From Sipunculus nudus (lineage: Eukaryota; Annelida; Sipuncula; Golfingiida; Sipunculidae), in NCBI GenBank assembly GCA_026874595.1, contig CM049316.1:10408839-10472838 (forward strand): a DNA stretch of 64,000 nt, in the 5' to 3' direction. The position numbers and the translations under genes are program-made. Shown here in pieces: positions 38,738 through 50,027 of the stretch. The notes beneath the pieces are model-generated. The model had not been told where the DNA came from, did no database searches, and saw only the letters and a program-made list of their open reading frames with translations. Position 1 is the stretch's first letter, and every line of letters starts with the position of its first letter.

Positions 38738-39890
38738 AATTTGACATGTCCATCCATCTTGGAAAGTTTTCTCATAAACAAGACAGGTAGTGCCATCTAC
38801 CTTCCTGTTTCTGTAAAATAAATTAATGCTCTTTTCTCAAGAGAGATAAACCGTATTGGCCTGGGAGCCATTGAATCGCTATTAGCAGAAATGGCTGCCG
38901 TGATGAAGTGCTGTCTCATGTTAGGCAAATTTGGCATGTCCATCCATCTTGGAAAGTTTTCTCATAAACCAGACAGGTAGTGCCATCTACCTTCCTGTTT
39001 CTGTAAAATAAATTAATGCTCTTTTCTCAAGAGAGATAAACTGTATTGGCCCCCGTATTTGGTGAAAAGTTTTAGGCAAATTTGGCATGTCCATCCATCT
39101 TGGAAAGTTTTCTCATAAACAAGACAGGTAGTGCCATCTACCTTCCTGTTTCTGTAAAATAAATTAATGCTCTTTTCTCAAGAGAGATAAACTGTATTGG
39201 CCCCCATATTTGGTGAAAAGATATTTTTTCTCAAGTTGATAGATGGAAGTAACCATAGTTGCTTGCCAAGTGTCAGTATATGCTTAAGATGGACGTGTCA
39301 GTAAGCTCATCTGGATTTTCATTCATAGGGACTGTTTGAACTAACAGAATCCTGCCTTCCTGGTAAAATGAAGTCTCTTGGGAATCTTTTTCTGTTTTTT
39401 TTTTAAGAATTTGCTCTTTCCTCTGTTCAGCTGTACACTTCAAGCTGTTCAAGCACACACACACATACTCATATATAAGCACACATGTTCATAAGAATTG
39501 TTCACACAAATTTATATGCATGTCCTTATATACAGGCACATATGGAAACAGGTAATAGTGGAGGCCAATGACAAGGCATAATCTGTCCAGTTAACCAAGG
39601 CCTGAGACCTCAGTTAAGGACAGTTACAAGTGACGCCATTCATTCTGATATGATTACTTGTCTCCTGGGAGCCATTGAATCGCTATTAGCAGAAATGGCT
39701 GCAGTGATGAAGTGCTGTCTCATGTTAGGCAAATTTGGCATGTCCATCCATCTTGGAAAGTTTTCTCATAAACCAGACAGGTAGTGCCATCTACCTTCCT
39801 GTTTCTGTAAAATAAATTAATGCCCTTTTCTCAAGAGAGATAAACCGTATTGGCCCCCATATTTGGTGAAAAGATATTTTTTCTCAAGTT
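38738..39890 (+). repeat. ~145-bp tandem units within family A copy 3
   Basis: Four units share GACATGTCCATCCATCTTGG or GGCATGTCCATCCATCTTGG, TTTTCTCATAAACMAGACAG, GTAGTGCCATCTACC and TCTCAAGAGAGATAAA. The second and fourth are preceded by the last ~65 bp of the captured genomic segment, with the same junction (TTAGG|CAAATTT). The capture therefore predates a duplication of this block. The GGTAGTGCCATCTACC word is a near-palindrome at the position where other cores have GGTGGCGCCACC. Confidence 0.8.
39295..39729 (+). repeat. Captured genomic segment, duplicate of 42049-42152 plus 44804-45130
   Basis: From GTGTCAGTAAGCTCATCTGG to GTGCTGTCTCATGTTAGG, this 435-bp stretch is nearly identical to DNA 2.7 kb downstream, including a CA-rich microsatellite (CAAGCACACACACACATAC). 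At the downstream site a B element is inserted after TCTTTTCTG plus a T run; here the T run is uninterrupted, so this is the empty-site version. The last ~65 bp also occur at 38865-38932. Confidence 0.9.
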
Positions 39891-40480
39891 GATAGATGGA
39901 AGTAACCATAGTTGCTTGCCAAGTGTCAGTATATGCTGAAGATGGGGGGGGGGGGGGGCTATTCTTAAGGGGGGGGGGGGATTAATTGTCTGGGGATACT
40001 ATGGCACTGAATCAAGTTATGTGAAATAAGTTGAAATATTTGTAGTGGTAGTGACACCTTGGGGAGAGATAATGCCATGCTGTGAACATCAGGGTCAAAA
40101 TACCTCGCTCCTCTCATACCATACCACAAAGTATTTATGACTTTCAAGAATTGGGGCCTTTTTGCTTAAACAGAGCATCAATTGCGTACCGTTTAACATG
40201 TTAAGGTTAAATTTGATATAAAAAAAAAAATAGATAGAAATTGTTGGAGAAGGACAAAATATAAGGCTCCTAGAATGGCCTAGAATAAGCTCTGTACAAA
40301 GACCCTGACCAGGAAGAATGAACAAGTTGCTTCATTAATGAAATCTCAATTCCATGCTGCACAATTTAGCAGTCTCTGTAATAGGCTGTAATTGGAAAAG
40401 AAGATTTGTTCATTCTTTCAGTGGGAAAGTTTCCTGCTATATAGCCAACAGTGTATTGGTTTGATGGTCATGAGATGACT

Positions 40481-41532
40481 TTTTAGCCCTCAGCCCTTAG
40501 GCTGATGGGCTATTGTCATCACCCAAGCTGTCTGTCCGTCCGTACGTCCGTCCGTCCGTCCGGCCGGCGTCCGTTAACTTTTACCTTGTGAGCGGGATAT
40601 CTTGAAAAGGATTCACCGTCAGAATTTTATTTCCTCGGTAAAGATGTATATCGACAAAATCTTGGTCAAGTTCGAAGATGGGTGACCTTGACCTATTTTT
40701 CTACATTTTAGAGCTGATTATAGAAAAACACTTAGATGCTTAATACTCAGGAACCATTCGGTGGATTTTCACAAAACTTACTATGATTATTGGGACTGAT
40801 AGTCGGTACCTGCTTCACAGTTTTGGTGGAGCCACCCACAATTTCTGATTTTTAATGAATTTTTATCGGATTTTTCAACTTTGGGCTTGTGAGCGGGATA
40901 TCTCTAAAAGGATTCACCGTAGGAATTTTATTTTTTCGGTAAAGATGTATATCGACAAAATCCAAGTCAAGTTCGAAGACGGGTGACCTTGACCTATTTT
41001 TCTACGTTTTAGAGCTGATTATAGAAAAAACATTTAGAAGCTTATTTCTCAGGAATCATTGGGTGGATTTTCACAATACTTACTATGATCATAGGGACTG
41101 ATGGTCTGTAACTGCTGCACAAGTTTGGGGGCGCCACCTGCAATTTCTGATTTTTAATGAATTTTTCTTGGATTTTTCAACTTTGGCCTTGTGAGCAGGA
41201 TATCTCTAAAAGGATTCACAATAGGAATTTTATTTCTTTGGTGAAGATGTATATCGACAAAATCTAGGTCAAGTTTGAAGTTTGGTGACCTTGACCTACT
41301 TTTCAAGGTCACAGAGCTTATAATAGAATAAAACTTAGAAGCTTATTTTTCAGGAAGCATTTGGTGGATTGTTATGAATCATGGTACATACCTCTCTATT
41401 TTAAATTTATAACTGAGACATGTACAGATATACATCCATGTGAGAACAGACATTTAGTACTTGTTACTATTACCACCTCTAAACACTGTTCTTTTGGCTG
41501 AGGGCTTTTGTCAGCTTCTGCTGATATTCTAG
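40481..41532 (+). mobile_element. Family E Helentron-like element, complete
   Basis: The 5' end TTTTAGCCCTCAGCC (inverted repeat 40485-40495) folds with GGCTGATGGGCT. A GTCC microsatellite follows at ~40531-40570. The 3' end has the perfect inverted GGCTGAGGGCT (41496-41506), stem-loop TCAGC-TTCT-GCTGA (41511-41524) and tail TATTCTAG (ends 41532), then T. The core is three ~300-bp units. The TTTTTAGC start is like family B and the CTAG end like family A. At 1.05 kb it is the most compact intact element here. Confidence 0.85.
40584..41400 (+). repeat. ~300-bp tandem repeat, three units, in family E
   Basis: Units begin near CTTGTGAGCGGGATATCT (40585, 40886, 41187). They contain GGTAAAGATGTATATCGACA, GGTGACCTTGACCTA (40681, 40982, 41284), and a GGNGCCACC word before AATTTCTGATTTTTAATG. 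GTGACCTTGACCTA is the complement of TAGGTCAAGGTCAC, so half-sites occur here in the opposite direction from family A. Confidence 0.85.
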
Positions 41533-42152
41533 TCCTTGTACTGTCAGACTACTGTTTTCTAAATCAATGTTTCATTGCTTTCCCAGACGTGGAGGCTGCC
41601 TCTGCCCTGGTTAATTCCTGAACAGGTAATGGTCTGCTTGCCGTTTTTGTGTGACAGCATCTGTGATGTTAAGATTAAATGTCACGTCAGATGAAAACAA
41701 GACCTTATTGTCACCTGACCAGGATTAAACAAGCCACCCACGCACTGCAGAGTTTAAAACTGAAACATCCTCATTTATCAAATGTCATGATTTATTACCT
41801 CAGTCAAGGAGGTCATGTTTCTACCTGTGTTTGCTTGTTAGCAAAATAAAATGATGGATTTCTGTCTAAAGACTATATTTGTGTCATATCACCATGCCCA
41901 TATCAAACTCTGATTCATTTCTTGAAGAAAAAGTGTAAACATGTTCATAAGTAGCAACTGTGAGAAGCTACTCGAGTTACATGAAAACAGCTAATATGCT
42001 AGTATGAGTGAAGGATTTCAAATTATTTTAAAACTGTGTTATAGACATGTGTCAGTAAGCTCATCTGGCGATTTTCATTCATAGGGACTGTTTGAACTAA
42101 CAGAATCCTGCCTTCCTGGTAAAATGAAGTCTCTTGGGAATCTTTTCTGTTT

Positions 42153-44803
42153 TTTTTAGCTCAGCTGACTATAAGTCATCTGAGCTATAGTCGTGGTCCA
42201 TTGTCCGTCTGTCCGTCCGTCTGTCCGTCCGTCCGTCCGTCCGTCCGTAGATGTGGCACGTTTTGAAACCGTAAGACCTAGGAATCCAAAATTCGGCATA
42301 ATGTTAGATGTCCCCAAGATCTCCTACCAACCCGTAAACTGGGTCTTTGCGACTTCGTTCCTTTGAGAAATTAAGGAAAAACCTCAATTTTTTATTAAAA
42401 TCCTATTTTCACACTTCAGGACTGCCTAATATCAAAACGACTCAACTGTTTTTCCTCATATTTACCATAAATATTCCTCTATATAGTTCCTATGTACATG
42501 CCAGAAATTATGTCTGTATTATATAATTTAAAAAAGTTATGAGCCCAAACATAATGCATTTTGTAAAAAATCAGAAAAAGATATTTGATCACTTGACACA
42601 AAACATGTTAAAGCTTTGGACTTTTTTTCCAGTAATATAACTTTAATTAATCAAAATTAAATTGTATACCAAAAATTAGATCAAAATCTTTTAAATTTTT
42701 TAAAAATATTAACAAAAATAAAAAATTGTTACCTTAAATTTAGCCCAACTTTGACCATGGCACGTTTTTTTTTCTGTAAGTACTGTGGATTTAATTTTCA
42801 CAGCATGTTTTTGTTAGCATTCTGTCTGTTAACACCAAAAATTTGAAACCAGTTGATCAAAAACTGTAGATTTTATTCAAGTTTTCAAACACCATGTAAC
42901 ATATTGTTTACATCAAGTTAGTGTTATGCAGTTTGCTAGAGCTCAGCTCCCCAGCTTCAGCTCTCAGTTCCTAAAATTTGGCAAACAATTAGATGTCTCC
43001 AAAATCCCCTACCATGCCAAGAATTTGGTCACTAGGACTTAATACCTTCGAGATATTAATGAAAATCTTCATTTTTCCATTAAAAACCCATTGTTACACT
43101 TCAAGACTGCCTAATATCAAAACAACTGATCTGACTTTAATCATATATAATATACATATTTTTCTATACATTCTCTATGCACATGCCAGATATGATGTCA
43201 GTATTGCGTAACTGTTTTAAGTTATGGGCGCAAACAAAATGCACTTTGTAAAAAATCAAGAAATAATTTACTCCCTTAACAAGGAGATTGCTGAAGCTAG
43301 AGATTTTTTTGTCAGGGATGTAACATTATTTAATCAAGATTCAATTGAATACCCAAAATTAGTTCTGAATTTTTCAGATTTTATAAGTTATTAGTATAAA
43401 TATAAAATTAGTACATTATATTTTGCTCAACTTTGACCATGGCACGTTTGTTTCCTATGAGCACTGTTGATATAATTTTCATGTCATGCACACATAAGTA
43501 TTTCAGCTTTTTAGTTTAGAAAGCTGAAAGAAATTGGCCAAAAATTGTAGCTTTTGTTAATGTTTCTATGAGACCATGTCAGACTTTGGCCCTCTCCAGC
43601 CCCTCTTGAGTCACTTGTATGTTGACCTTGTTGAACTTTCAGCAAATTATGCATGCTTGACGCGAGGCATAAACTGGGGTCCAGGCAGCTTATTATATAA
43701 TGGCCAGCCACAGTTGATCCAGGTGTCCAACCCAACTCATCTAGTAGTTTTAACGAACAACATAACAATAAACAATAAATTATTAAATTTGTGATGGTTT
43801 TTAATAACAAATTAAAGAAAAATAGAAAAGGAATTTGTTAGTTTATAATAACAGGAAATTAACTTGCAGTTACTGATGATATAAGAATCTTGTATCGATG
43901 GATAGAATGTCATGTATTCCAAATAACACCATGCAGTCACCTATGGTATTTTTCAGTTCAATTTTAATGATAAAAAAGTAAATCATATTATTCATTACTA
44001 ATGATTGGGGATCATATGATGGAAATTAATGATAGACAAAGATGCAGTTGATAATATTAATCTAGATTCCTACTGTGTCTAGTGTGTACATTGATGTGAA
44101 ATTAGTCCAAAATGAATATATTACATTATTTTTTTAAATATAAATAAAAGCCATAAAACCAGGTACTTATGATCATTATTTAAATGTGTTAATTTTGTAT
44201 ATTATGGATTCTCAACATCATTGTTTGGTGAAAACTGAATAAATACCTGACATGGTGCGATTAATTTGCAATTGTATTTAAATACGAATATGAATATGTA
44301 CTCCATTATAAAATTTCTTGCATAAAGAACGGGAATTCAGGTCAAAATAAAAGTATATGAATACCAGTGGAAATACTTTCAAAATGTATTCATGAATGCA
44401 TTCATGAATATATTCTTTAATATTATTTTAATAATCATTTCAGTTATATTTCATTTTAAAAAATCATAAGATTCTATTATTTTTTATAAAAATTATATTT
44501 GGGACAATATTTGTAATTTTATTTAATTAATAGTTAAACTCTTATATTATATGTTCTGCTTATAAGTTATATGGCCAAGTCAAAATCTGTGTGACAATAG
44601 TACTCCATTTGTTAATAAAATAAATGAAATCAATCCTCTTCCCTGTCTCCAAAGATACTATCAAAATCATACATAAGCTAAACAACAACAACTTATAATA
44701 CAGCTTATATTTATTCCCACACAAAACCAGCACGTGAATCATATCTAAATCATATTTTTTATCATATATAACAGCTGAGCGCCGTGACCCATAGGTCCCT
44801 TGT
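42153..44803 (+). mobile_element. Family B element, copy 6, with known empty site
   Basis: The 5' inverted repeat GCTCAGCTG (42159-42167) lies in a long hairpin, followed by a (GTCC)n-type microsatellite (~42204-42248). The 3' end has CAGCTGAGC (44772-44780), stem GACCCATAGGTC (44786-44797) and tail CCTTGT (44803). Flanking sequence TCTTTTCTG plus T run on the left and TTAAGAATTTGCTC on the right is continuous at 39384-39412. That defines the insertion precisely and shows it entered a run of T. It is the same subfamily as the nested copy at 17.8 kb, without its internal duplication. No coding capacity. Confidence 0.9.
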
Positions 44804-46918
44804 TTAAGAATTTGCTCTTTCCTCTGTTCAGCTGTACACTTCAAGCTGTTCAAGCACACACACACATACTCACACATAAGCACACATGTTCATAATAATT
44901 GTTCACACAAATTTATATGCATGTCCTTATATACAGGCACATATGGAAACAGGTAATAGTGGAGGCCAATGACAAGGCATAATCTGTCCAGTTAACCAAG
45001 GCCTGAGACCTCAGTTAAGGACAGTTACAAGTGACGCCATTCATTCTGATATGATTACTTGTCTCCTGGGAGCCATTGAATCGCTATTAGCAGAAATGGC
45101 TGCCGTGATGAAGTGCTGTCTCATGTTAGGGCCAGCTGAGCTCCTCCATTGCCTGTCCATCCAGAGCCCAGCAATGTCATGGACTTTCTAAACCCGCAGC
45201 ATTTTATTGGACTTCTGCAGATGTATCTTTCACCAATATCTCTAGTTTTACTGCGTTTTTATTTGACCTTCAGTTTCTCTTGATCATCATGTTTGTACCT
45301 TTTGTGTGTTATATTTTCTTTCTTACCTTACCCTTATATGTTTACATTAACTTGAGACTGGCTGTTTGGAAAATGAGGCTCAGCCTCACTCTGAACCTGT
45401 CAGTATGAAATTAACACAGGTGTGAGATGTCAGAGGTCATGAACTGACTGCAACGATTTGATGAATCTTGATATTTTTATTTTGCCTTTTGTGATGAGTT
45501 GTCTTCCTGCATTGCAAAATGAATTTGAAGATCTCCTTTAAATTGTTATGCATTGTTACGAGTTTCATCCAAGTCAGTCCATTTGAGATGGGCCAATGAC
45601 TTCTAAGGACACGTGGTTGAAAATCAGAACACAACAAAACTGGTACCTGAGTAAGATTTCCAAGCTTTTGACCTGTGTATGCTGACCATGGGCTGATTTT
45701 CAGACATCTGTTCTCCGAGGCATCAGTATACCAACAGCCCCTGCTTACAGTGTATTTTTCTGTCATTGCTTAAAAAGTTGTTACCTGGGCCTGAGACTTT
45801 AACAAGTTTACCTTGTGACTCATAAGTATCATTGACAGAGAGTCATTAAATTCTCATCACTCAAAGAAAGTGAATGATCAGATCTCAGCTGCTTTCATTG
45901 AAATCACATCCTTTTCAAACTGCTGCTTCCCAACTCGCACATATCAACTAGTTCTTTAAGTGGATCTTCTGTGATCAGTCAGTATTGAGGGCATTTAAGC
46001 ACAGAATTGGGAATATCCCTGATTAACGAGGACCATTCAATACAACATAAAATCAATTGATGCTGTGTCTTTTAGCGCTTGTCTCCTCACCTTGCTCCCG
46101 TTTACAGAGACAGAGACATAGAGTTTATAAATACATTATTCAACTACAAGCTTGGTTTGATAAATAGTGTTTTGTTCCCAAACAAATTCTCCCTTTCAGC
46201 AAGCCAGTGTAAGGCTTTATTTATGACGCTAAAGGAGGGGCTATGTCGTTAGTGAACTCTTATTAAATAAATGGCTGCCAGATGTTGTGGGTAGATATTT
46301 TCTAATGGACTGTTCATAATCAGAAAGTACTGCTCCCTGAAAGAATAAAACTCTAAACTAATTAACTTTAAGGAAACCATAGGTAAACATTCTGAATCAG
46401 TTTAAGGGGAACTTTTTTTTGGTATTTATTTGGAGTATTTATCATCTGTTCTGTTCATCAGGTTTCTGTTTCCGTGTGATAATTTTCCTAAATATAACCC
46501 AGTTTCATTCAAATTTGGGTCAGTGATTGCTGTCATGCAACCCTTGGTTAGGATTGGTTTTGGAGTGTCTTTCTAAAAATTTATGATCGGCAGCTCCAAA
46601 ACAAACAAAAATGTTCCCTTTTGTTACCAATTCACACAAAAAGTGATGACGTGGAGACATCTTCAGGGGACAATGAAATCTAAAACACAGGTACTATGAC
46701 ATGTGGAGACACCTTCAGGGGAAAATAAAAACTAAAACATATTGAGAAGGCAAGCATGGACAACAAGAGGTGGAAGCGGGGAACATAAATTCCATGGATT
46801 TGCTTGTTGCTCTTTATATAAGACCTCAGACTTTAAGTTTAATGAGGTCCCAATTGAGGTCATAATTTCAAGGTTTCAGTGTTATTTATAATTTGATTCC
46901 ATTCCCTGGTTATGCTGA
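44804..46918. other. Non-coding stretch; source of the captured segment at its left
   Basis: 44804-45130 is the right part of the sequence duplicated at 39.3-39.7 kb. A 31-codon frame starts at 45096 (ATGGCTGCC, after GCAGAA) and runs past the end of the duplicated part to a TAA at 45189. It has a reasonable start context but no other support. Nothing else is recognised up to 46.9 kb. Confidence 0.5.
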
Positions 46919-46966
46919 AGAATATTATTTACTTGGTATCAGACCAGTTTGATTTAATGAATAATT
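46919..46966 (+). repeat. First unit (left half) of an 85-bp splice-acceptor duplication
   Basis: GAATATTATTTACTTGG, then AGACCAGTTTGATTTAATGA and ATAATT, match 49953-50000. The right half of the unit (TCTTAATATGTTTATTTTTCTG, then TTTCCAG) resumes at 49912 after the A element. The element therefore split this unit. Confidence 0.7.
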
Positions 46967-49911
46967 GTATCCCCAGACAAAGTCGGAGGATACTATGTTT
47001 TCATACCGGTCCCGCCGCAGCCACATATAAATCTTGTTGGCGTGATAACCCATAAAATATTTCACGGAACTTTACCAAACTTAGTATATGTATAGATATG
47101 GGTAAGAGGACGACGCCTATTTAAAATGAGGTCATGACCTTTACTAGGAGAGTTTCCTTGACCTTGAATAGGTCCAATTTTGGGGAAAAGCACACAAATT
47201 CTTTAATATCTCAAGAAATCTTGCATGGATTTATCCCAAAATCAAGTGGATGGAAGATCATGGATAGGGTTGTCATGTTCCAGAAACTGGTGGCGCCACC
47301 TATTATTGTATCCCCAGACAAAGTCGGGGGATACTATGTTTTCATACCGGTCCCGCCGCCGCCGCATATGAATCTTGTTGGCGCGATAACCCAAAAAATA
47401 TTTCACAGAACTTTACCAAACTTGGTATATGTATAGATATGGGTAAGAGGACGACGCCTATTTAAAATGAGGTAATGACCTTTACTAGGAGAGTGTCCTT
47501 GACCTTGAATAGGTCCAATTTTGGGGAAAATCACACAAATTCTTTAATATCTCAAGAAATCTTGCATGGATTTATCCCAAAATCAAGTTGATGGAAGATC
47601 ATGGATAGGGTTGTCATGTTCCAGAAACTGGTGGCGCCACCTATTATTCTTTACTTGTTTTCGTGCCATTTAATACCCCCAAAATTGCCACCTTACAGTA
47701 CTATGAGCATTATAAGTCAAAAACTAATGGACAGATATCTTTTATTTTATGCATATACATAGGTATGGGTTATGGGATGATGTTTATTTAAATTGGGGTC
47801 ATGACCTTTCCTATGAGAGTGGCCTTGACCTTGAATATTGCCATGTATGGTGAAAATCACACACCTCTTATGATATCTCCAGTGTTGATAGCCATATGGA
47901 TTTCAAACATGACTTATGTATGGCCCACCACTAAAGTAAGACCCCTATAGGTTCTAGGGTCATGAGGTCAAAGGTCAAGGTCACTGGACTGGCATCTTAA
48001 AAGATACTGTGGATGCATTTTAAGCCAAACTTTCATCCCAGGTCTTCCATCTTCAATATATAGCTCACTTGCCAATAGTGGATGATCCATATAAATTTTA
48101 GGGTCACAAGGTCAAAGGTCAAGGCCACAGGAGCTATCTGTCCAAAAATTAGTTTCTGGATGATAATTCCTGCTTTTATTGATGTATTAATTTCAAACTT
48201 GACTTATATATGTCCCATTGAAAAACCTAGATCCAAATTGATTTTGGGGTCATGAGGTCAAAGGTCAAGGTCACAGGACACATCTTTAGAAAGATGTGGA
48301 TGCATTTTCAGCCAAACATTTCTTCTCAGTTCTTTCATCTTGCACATATAGTTCACCTGCCAAGAGAGGAAAACCCCTATCAATTTTGAGGTCACAAGGT
48401 CAAAGGTGAAGGTCACAGGAGCCATCTGTCCAGAAATTAGTTTCTGGATGATAATTCCTGTTTTTATTGATGTATGGATTTCAAACTTGACTTGTATATG
48501 CCCCATTGGAAAAGCAAGACCCTATTTTTTTTTGGGTCATGAGGTCAAAGGTCAAGGTCACAGTACACATCTTTAAAAAGATTGTGGATGCATTTTCAGC
48601 CAAACATTTCATCTCAGACCTTTCATCTTGCACATATGATTCATCTGCCAAGAGTGGAAGACCCCTATCAATTTTGAGGTCCAGGGTCAAAGGTGAAGGT
48701 CACAGGAGCCATCTGTCCAAAAATTAGTTTCTGGATGATAATTCCTCCTTTTATTGATGTATGGATTTCAAACTTGACTTATATATGTCCCATTGGAAAA
48801 GCAAGACCCGAATTGATTTTGGGGTCATGAGGTCAAAGGTCAAGGTCACAGGAAATCTCTTTAAAAAGATTGTGGATGCATTTTCAGCCAAACATTTCAT
48901 CTCAGACCTTTCATCTTGCACATATTATTCATCTGCCAAGAGTGGAAGACCCCTATCAATTTTGAGGTCCAGGGTCAAAGGTGAAGGTCACAGGAGCCAT
49001 CTGTCCAAAAATTAGTTTCTGGATGATAATTCCTGTTTTTAGTGATGTATGGATTTCAAACTTGACTTGTATATGTCCCATTGGAAAAGCAAGACCCGAA
49101 TTGATTTTGGGGTCATGAGTTCAAAGGTCAAGGTCACAGGAAATCTCTCTAAAAAGATTGTGGATGCATTTTCAGCCAAACATTTCATCTCAGACCTTTC
49201 ATCTTGCACATATTATTCATCTGCCAAGAGTGGAAGACCCCTATCAATTTTTAGGTCCAGGGTCAAAGGTGAAGGTCACAGGAGCCATCTGTCCAAAAAT
49301 TAGTTTCTGGATGATAATTCCTCCTTTTATTGATGTATGGATTTCAAACTTGACTTGTATATGTCCCATTGGTAAAAGCAAGACCCGAAATGATTTTGGG
49401 GTCATGAGGTCAAAGGTCAAGGTCACAGGACACATCTTTAAAAAGATTGTGGATGCATTTTCAGCCAAACATTTCATCTCAGATATTTCATCTTGCACAT
49501 ATAGTTAACCTGCCAAGAGAAGAAGAACCCTATCAATTTTGAGGTCACAAGGTCAAAGGTTAAGGTCACAGGAGCCATCTGTCCAAAAATTACTTTCTGG
49601 ATGATAATTCCTGCTTTATTGATGTATAGATTTCAAACTTGACTTGTATATGTCCCATTGGAAAAGCAAGACCCGAATTGATTTTGGGGTCATGAGGTCA
49701 AAGGTCAAGGTCACAGGACACATCTTTAAAAAGATCACGGTCACAGGACCAACATCTTCAACAAGATTGTGGATTGATAGATGAAAGAAACAATAAATAT
49801 GCCAAGTGTCAGTATATGCTGCTAAAAATGGGGGCCTATTCTTAAAGGGGGGGGGGGGGGCCTACTATGTCTGGGGATACTCTGGCACCTGCGGTGCCAA
49901 GAAATGTCTAG
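46967..49911 (+). mobile_element. Family A Helentron-like element, copy 4, with duplicated 5' end
   Basis: It starts GTATCCCCAGACAAAGTC at 46967. After about 340 bp, just past GGCGCCACCTATTATT, a second complete 5' end begins at 47308 and continues into a full element. The single 3' end has TGTCTGGGGATA, stem-loop GGCACC-TGC-GGTGCC and tail ending CTAG at 49911, then T. The core holds ~288-bp AGGTCA-rich units (for example starts 48761 and 49049, exactly 288 bp apart). A 14-nt G run lies at 49847-49860. It inserted between two T residues of the 85-bp duplicated unit. No coding capacity. Confidence 0.9.
47940..49740 (+). repeat. ~288-bp tandem array with AGGTCA direct repeats
   Basis: Same unit as in the 33.5-kb copy. 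Here several units have a variant second cluster (GAGGTCCAGGGTCAAAGG). The 288-bp period is a multiple of three, so near-identical 84-codon frames recur (48761-49015, 49049-49303). They are repeat translations without independent evidence of coding. Confidence 0.85.
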
Positions 49912-49942
49912 TTTCTTAATATGTTTATTTTTCTGTTTCCAG

Positions 49943-50027
49943 GTTCGTTAAGGAGTATTATTTTCTTTGGATAAGACCAGTTGGTTTTAATGAATAATTT
50001 GTTTATATTTATTTTTTCTGTTTCCAG
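49943..50027 (+). repeat. Second unit of the 85-bp splice-acceptor duplication
   Basis: The unit starts after one acceptor (TTTCTGTTTCCAG, AG at 49941-49942) and ends with another (TTTTTTCTGTTTCCAG, AG at 50026-50027). It contains TTAAGGAGTATTATTTTCTT, which is repeated at the start of the following exon. Two tandem acceptors 85 bp apart therefore precede the coding exon and could be used alternatively. Confidence 0.8.

Larger units (their letters stand above)
37997..40010 (+). mobile_element. Family A element, copy 3, with damaged 3' end and captured genomic DNA
   Basis: The 5' end ATATCCCCAGACAAAGTC (from 37995) is followed by A-family 5' segments, including AGTGGCGCCACCTG and GTGCCGTTTAATACCCC. 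The 3' part ends in the inverted TGTCTGGGGATAC (39988-40000) and ATGGCACTGA, where the GGCACC stem-loop would be. The second stem arm and CTAG tail are missing. The core holds ~145-bp units (CAAATTTGGCATGTCCATCC... at 38738, 38932, 39073, 39729) and a 435-bp insert (39295-39729) matching flanking genomic DNA at 42-45 kb. Two G runs (39944-39958, 39969-39980) precede the 3' repeat. Confidence 0.75.

Noticed and set aside
45096-45191. 31-codon frame starting ATGGCTGCCGTG near the captured segment
   Set aside because: Start context is fair and part is duplicated at 38.9 and 39.7 kb, but the frame is short, there is no flanking splice or transcript evidence, and the duplication is explained by transposon capture.
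48506-49508. Repeated frames of 73-116 codons (products with VMRSKVKVTG and KIVDAFSAKHFISD words) that look like a small protein family
   Set aside because: They recur because the DNA unit is 288 bp, a multiple of three. Equivalent frames exist on both strands, indels between copies are not frame-preserving, and there are no start, splice or domain signals. The same words appear at 34-36 and 58-59 kb, only inside the arrays.
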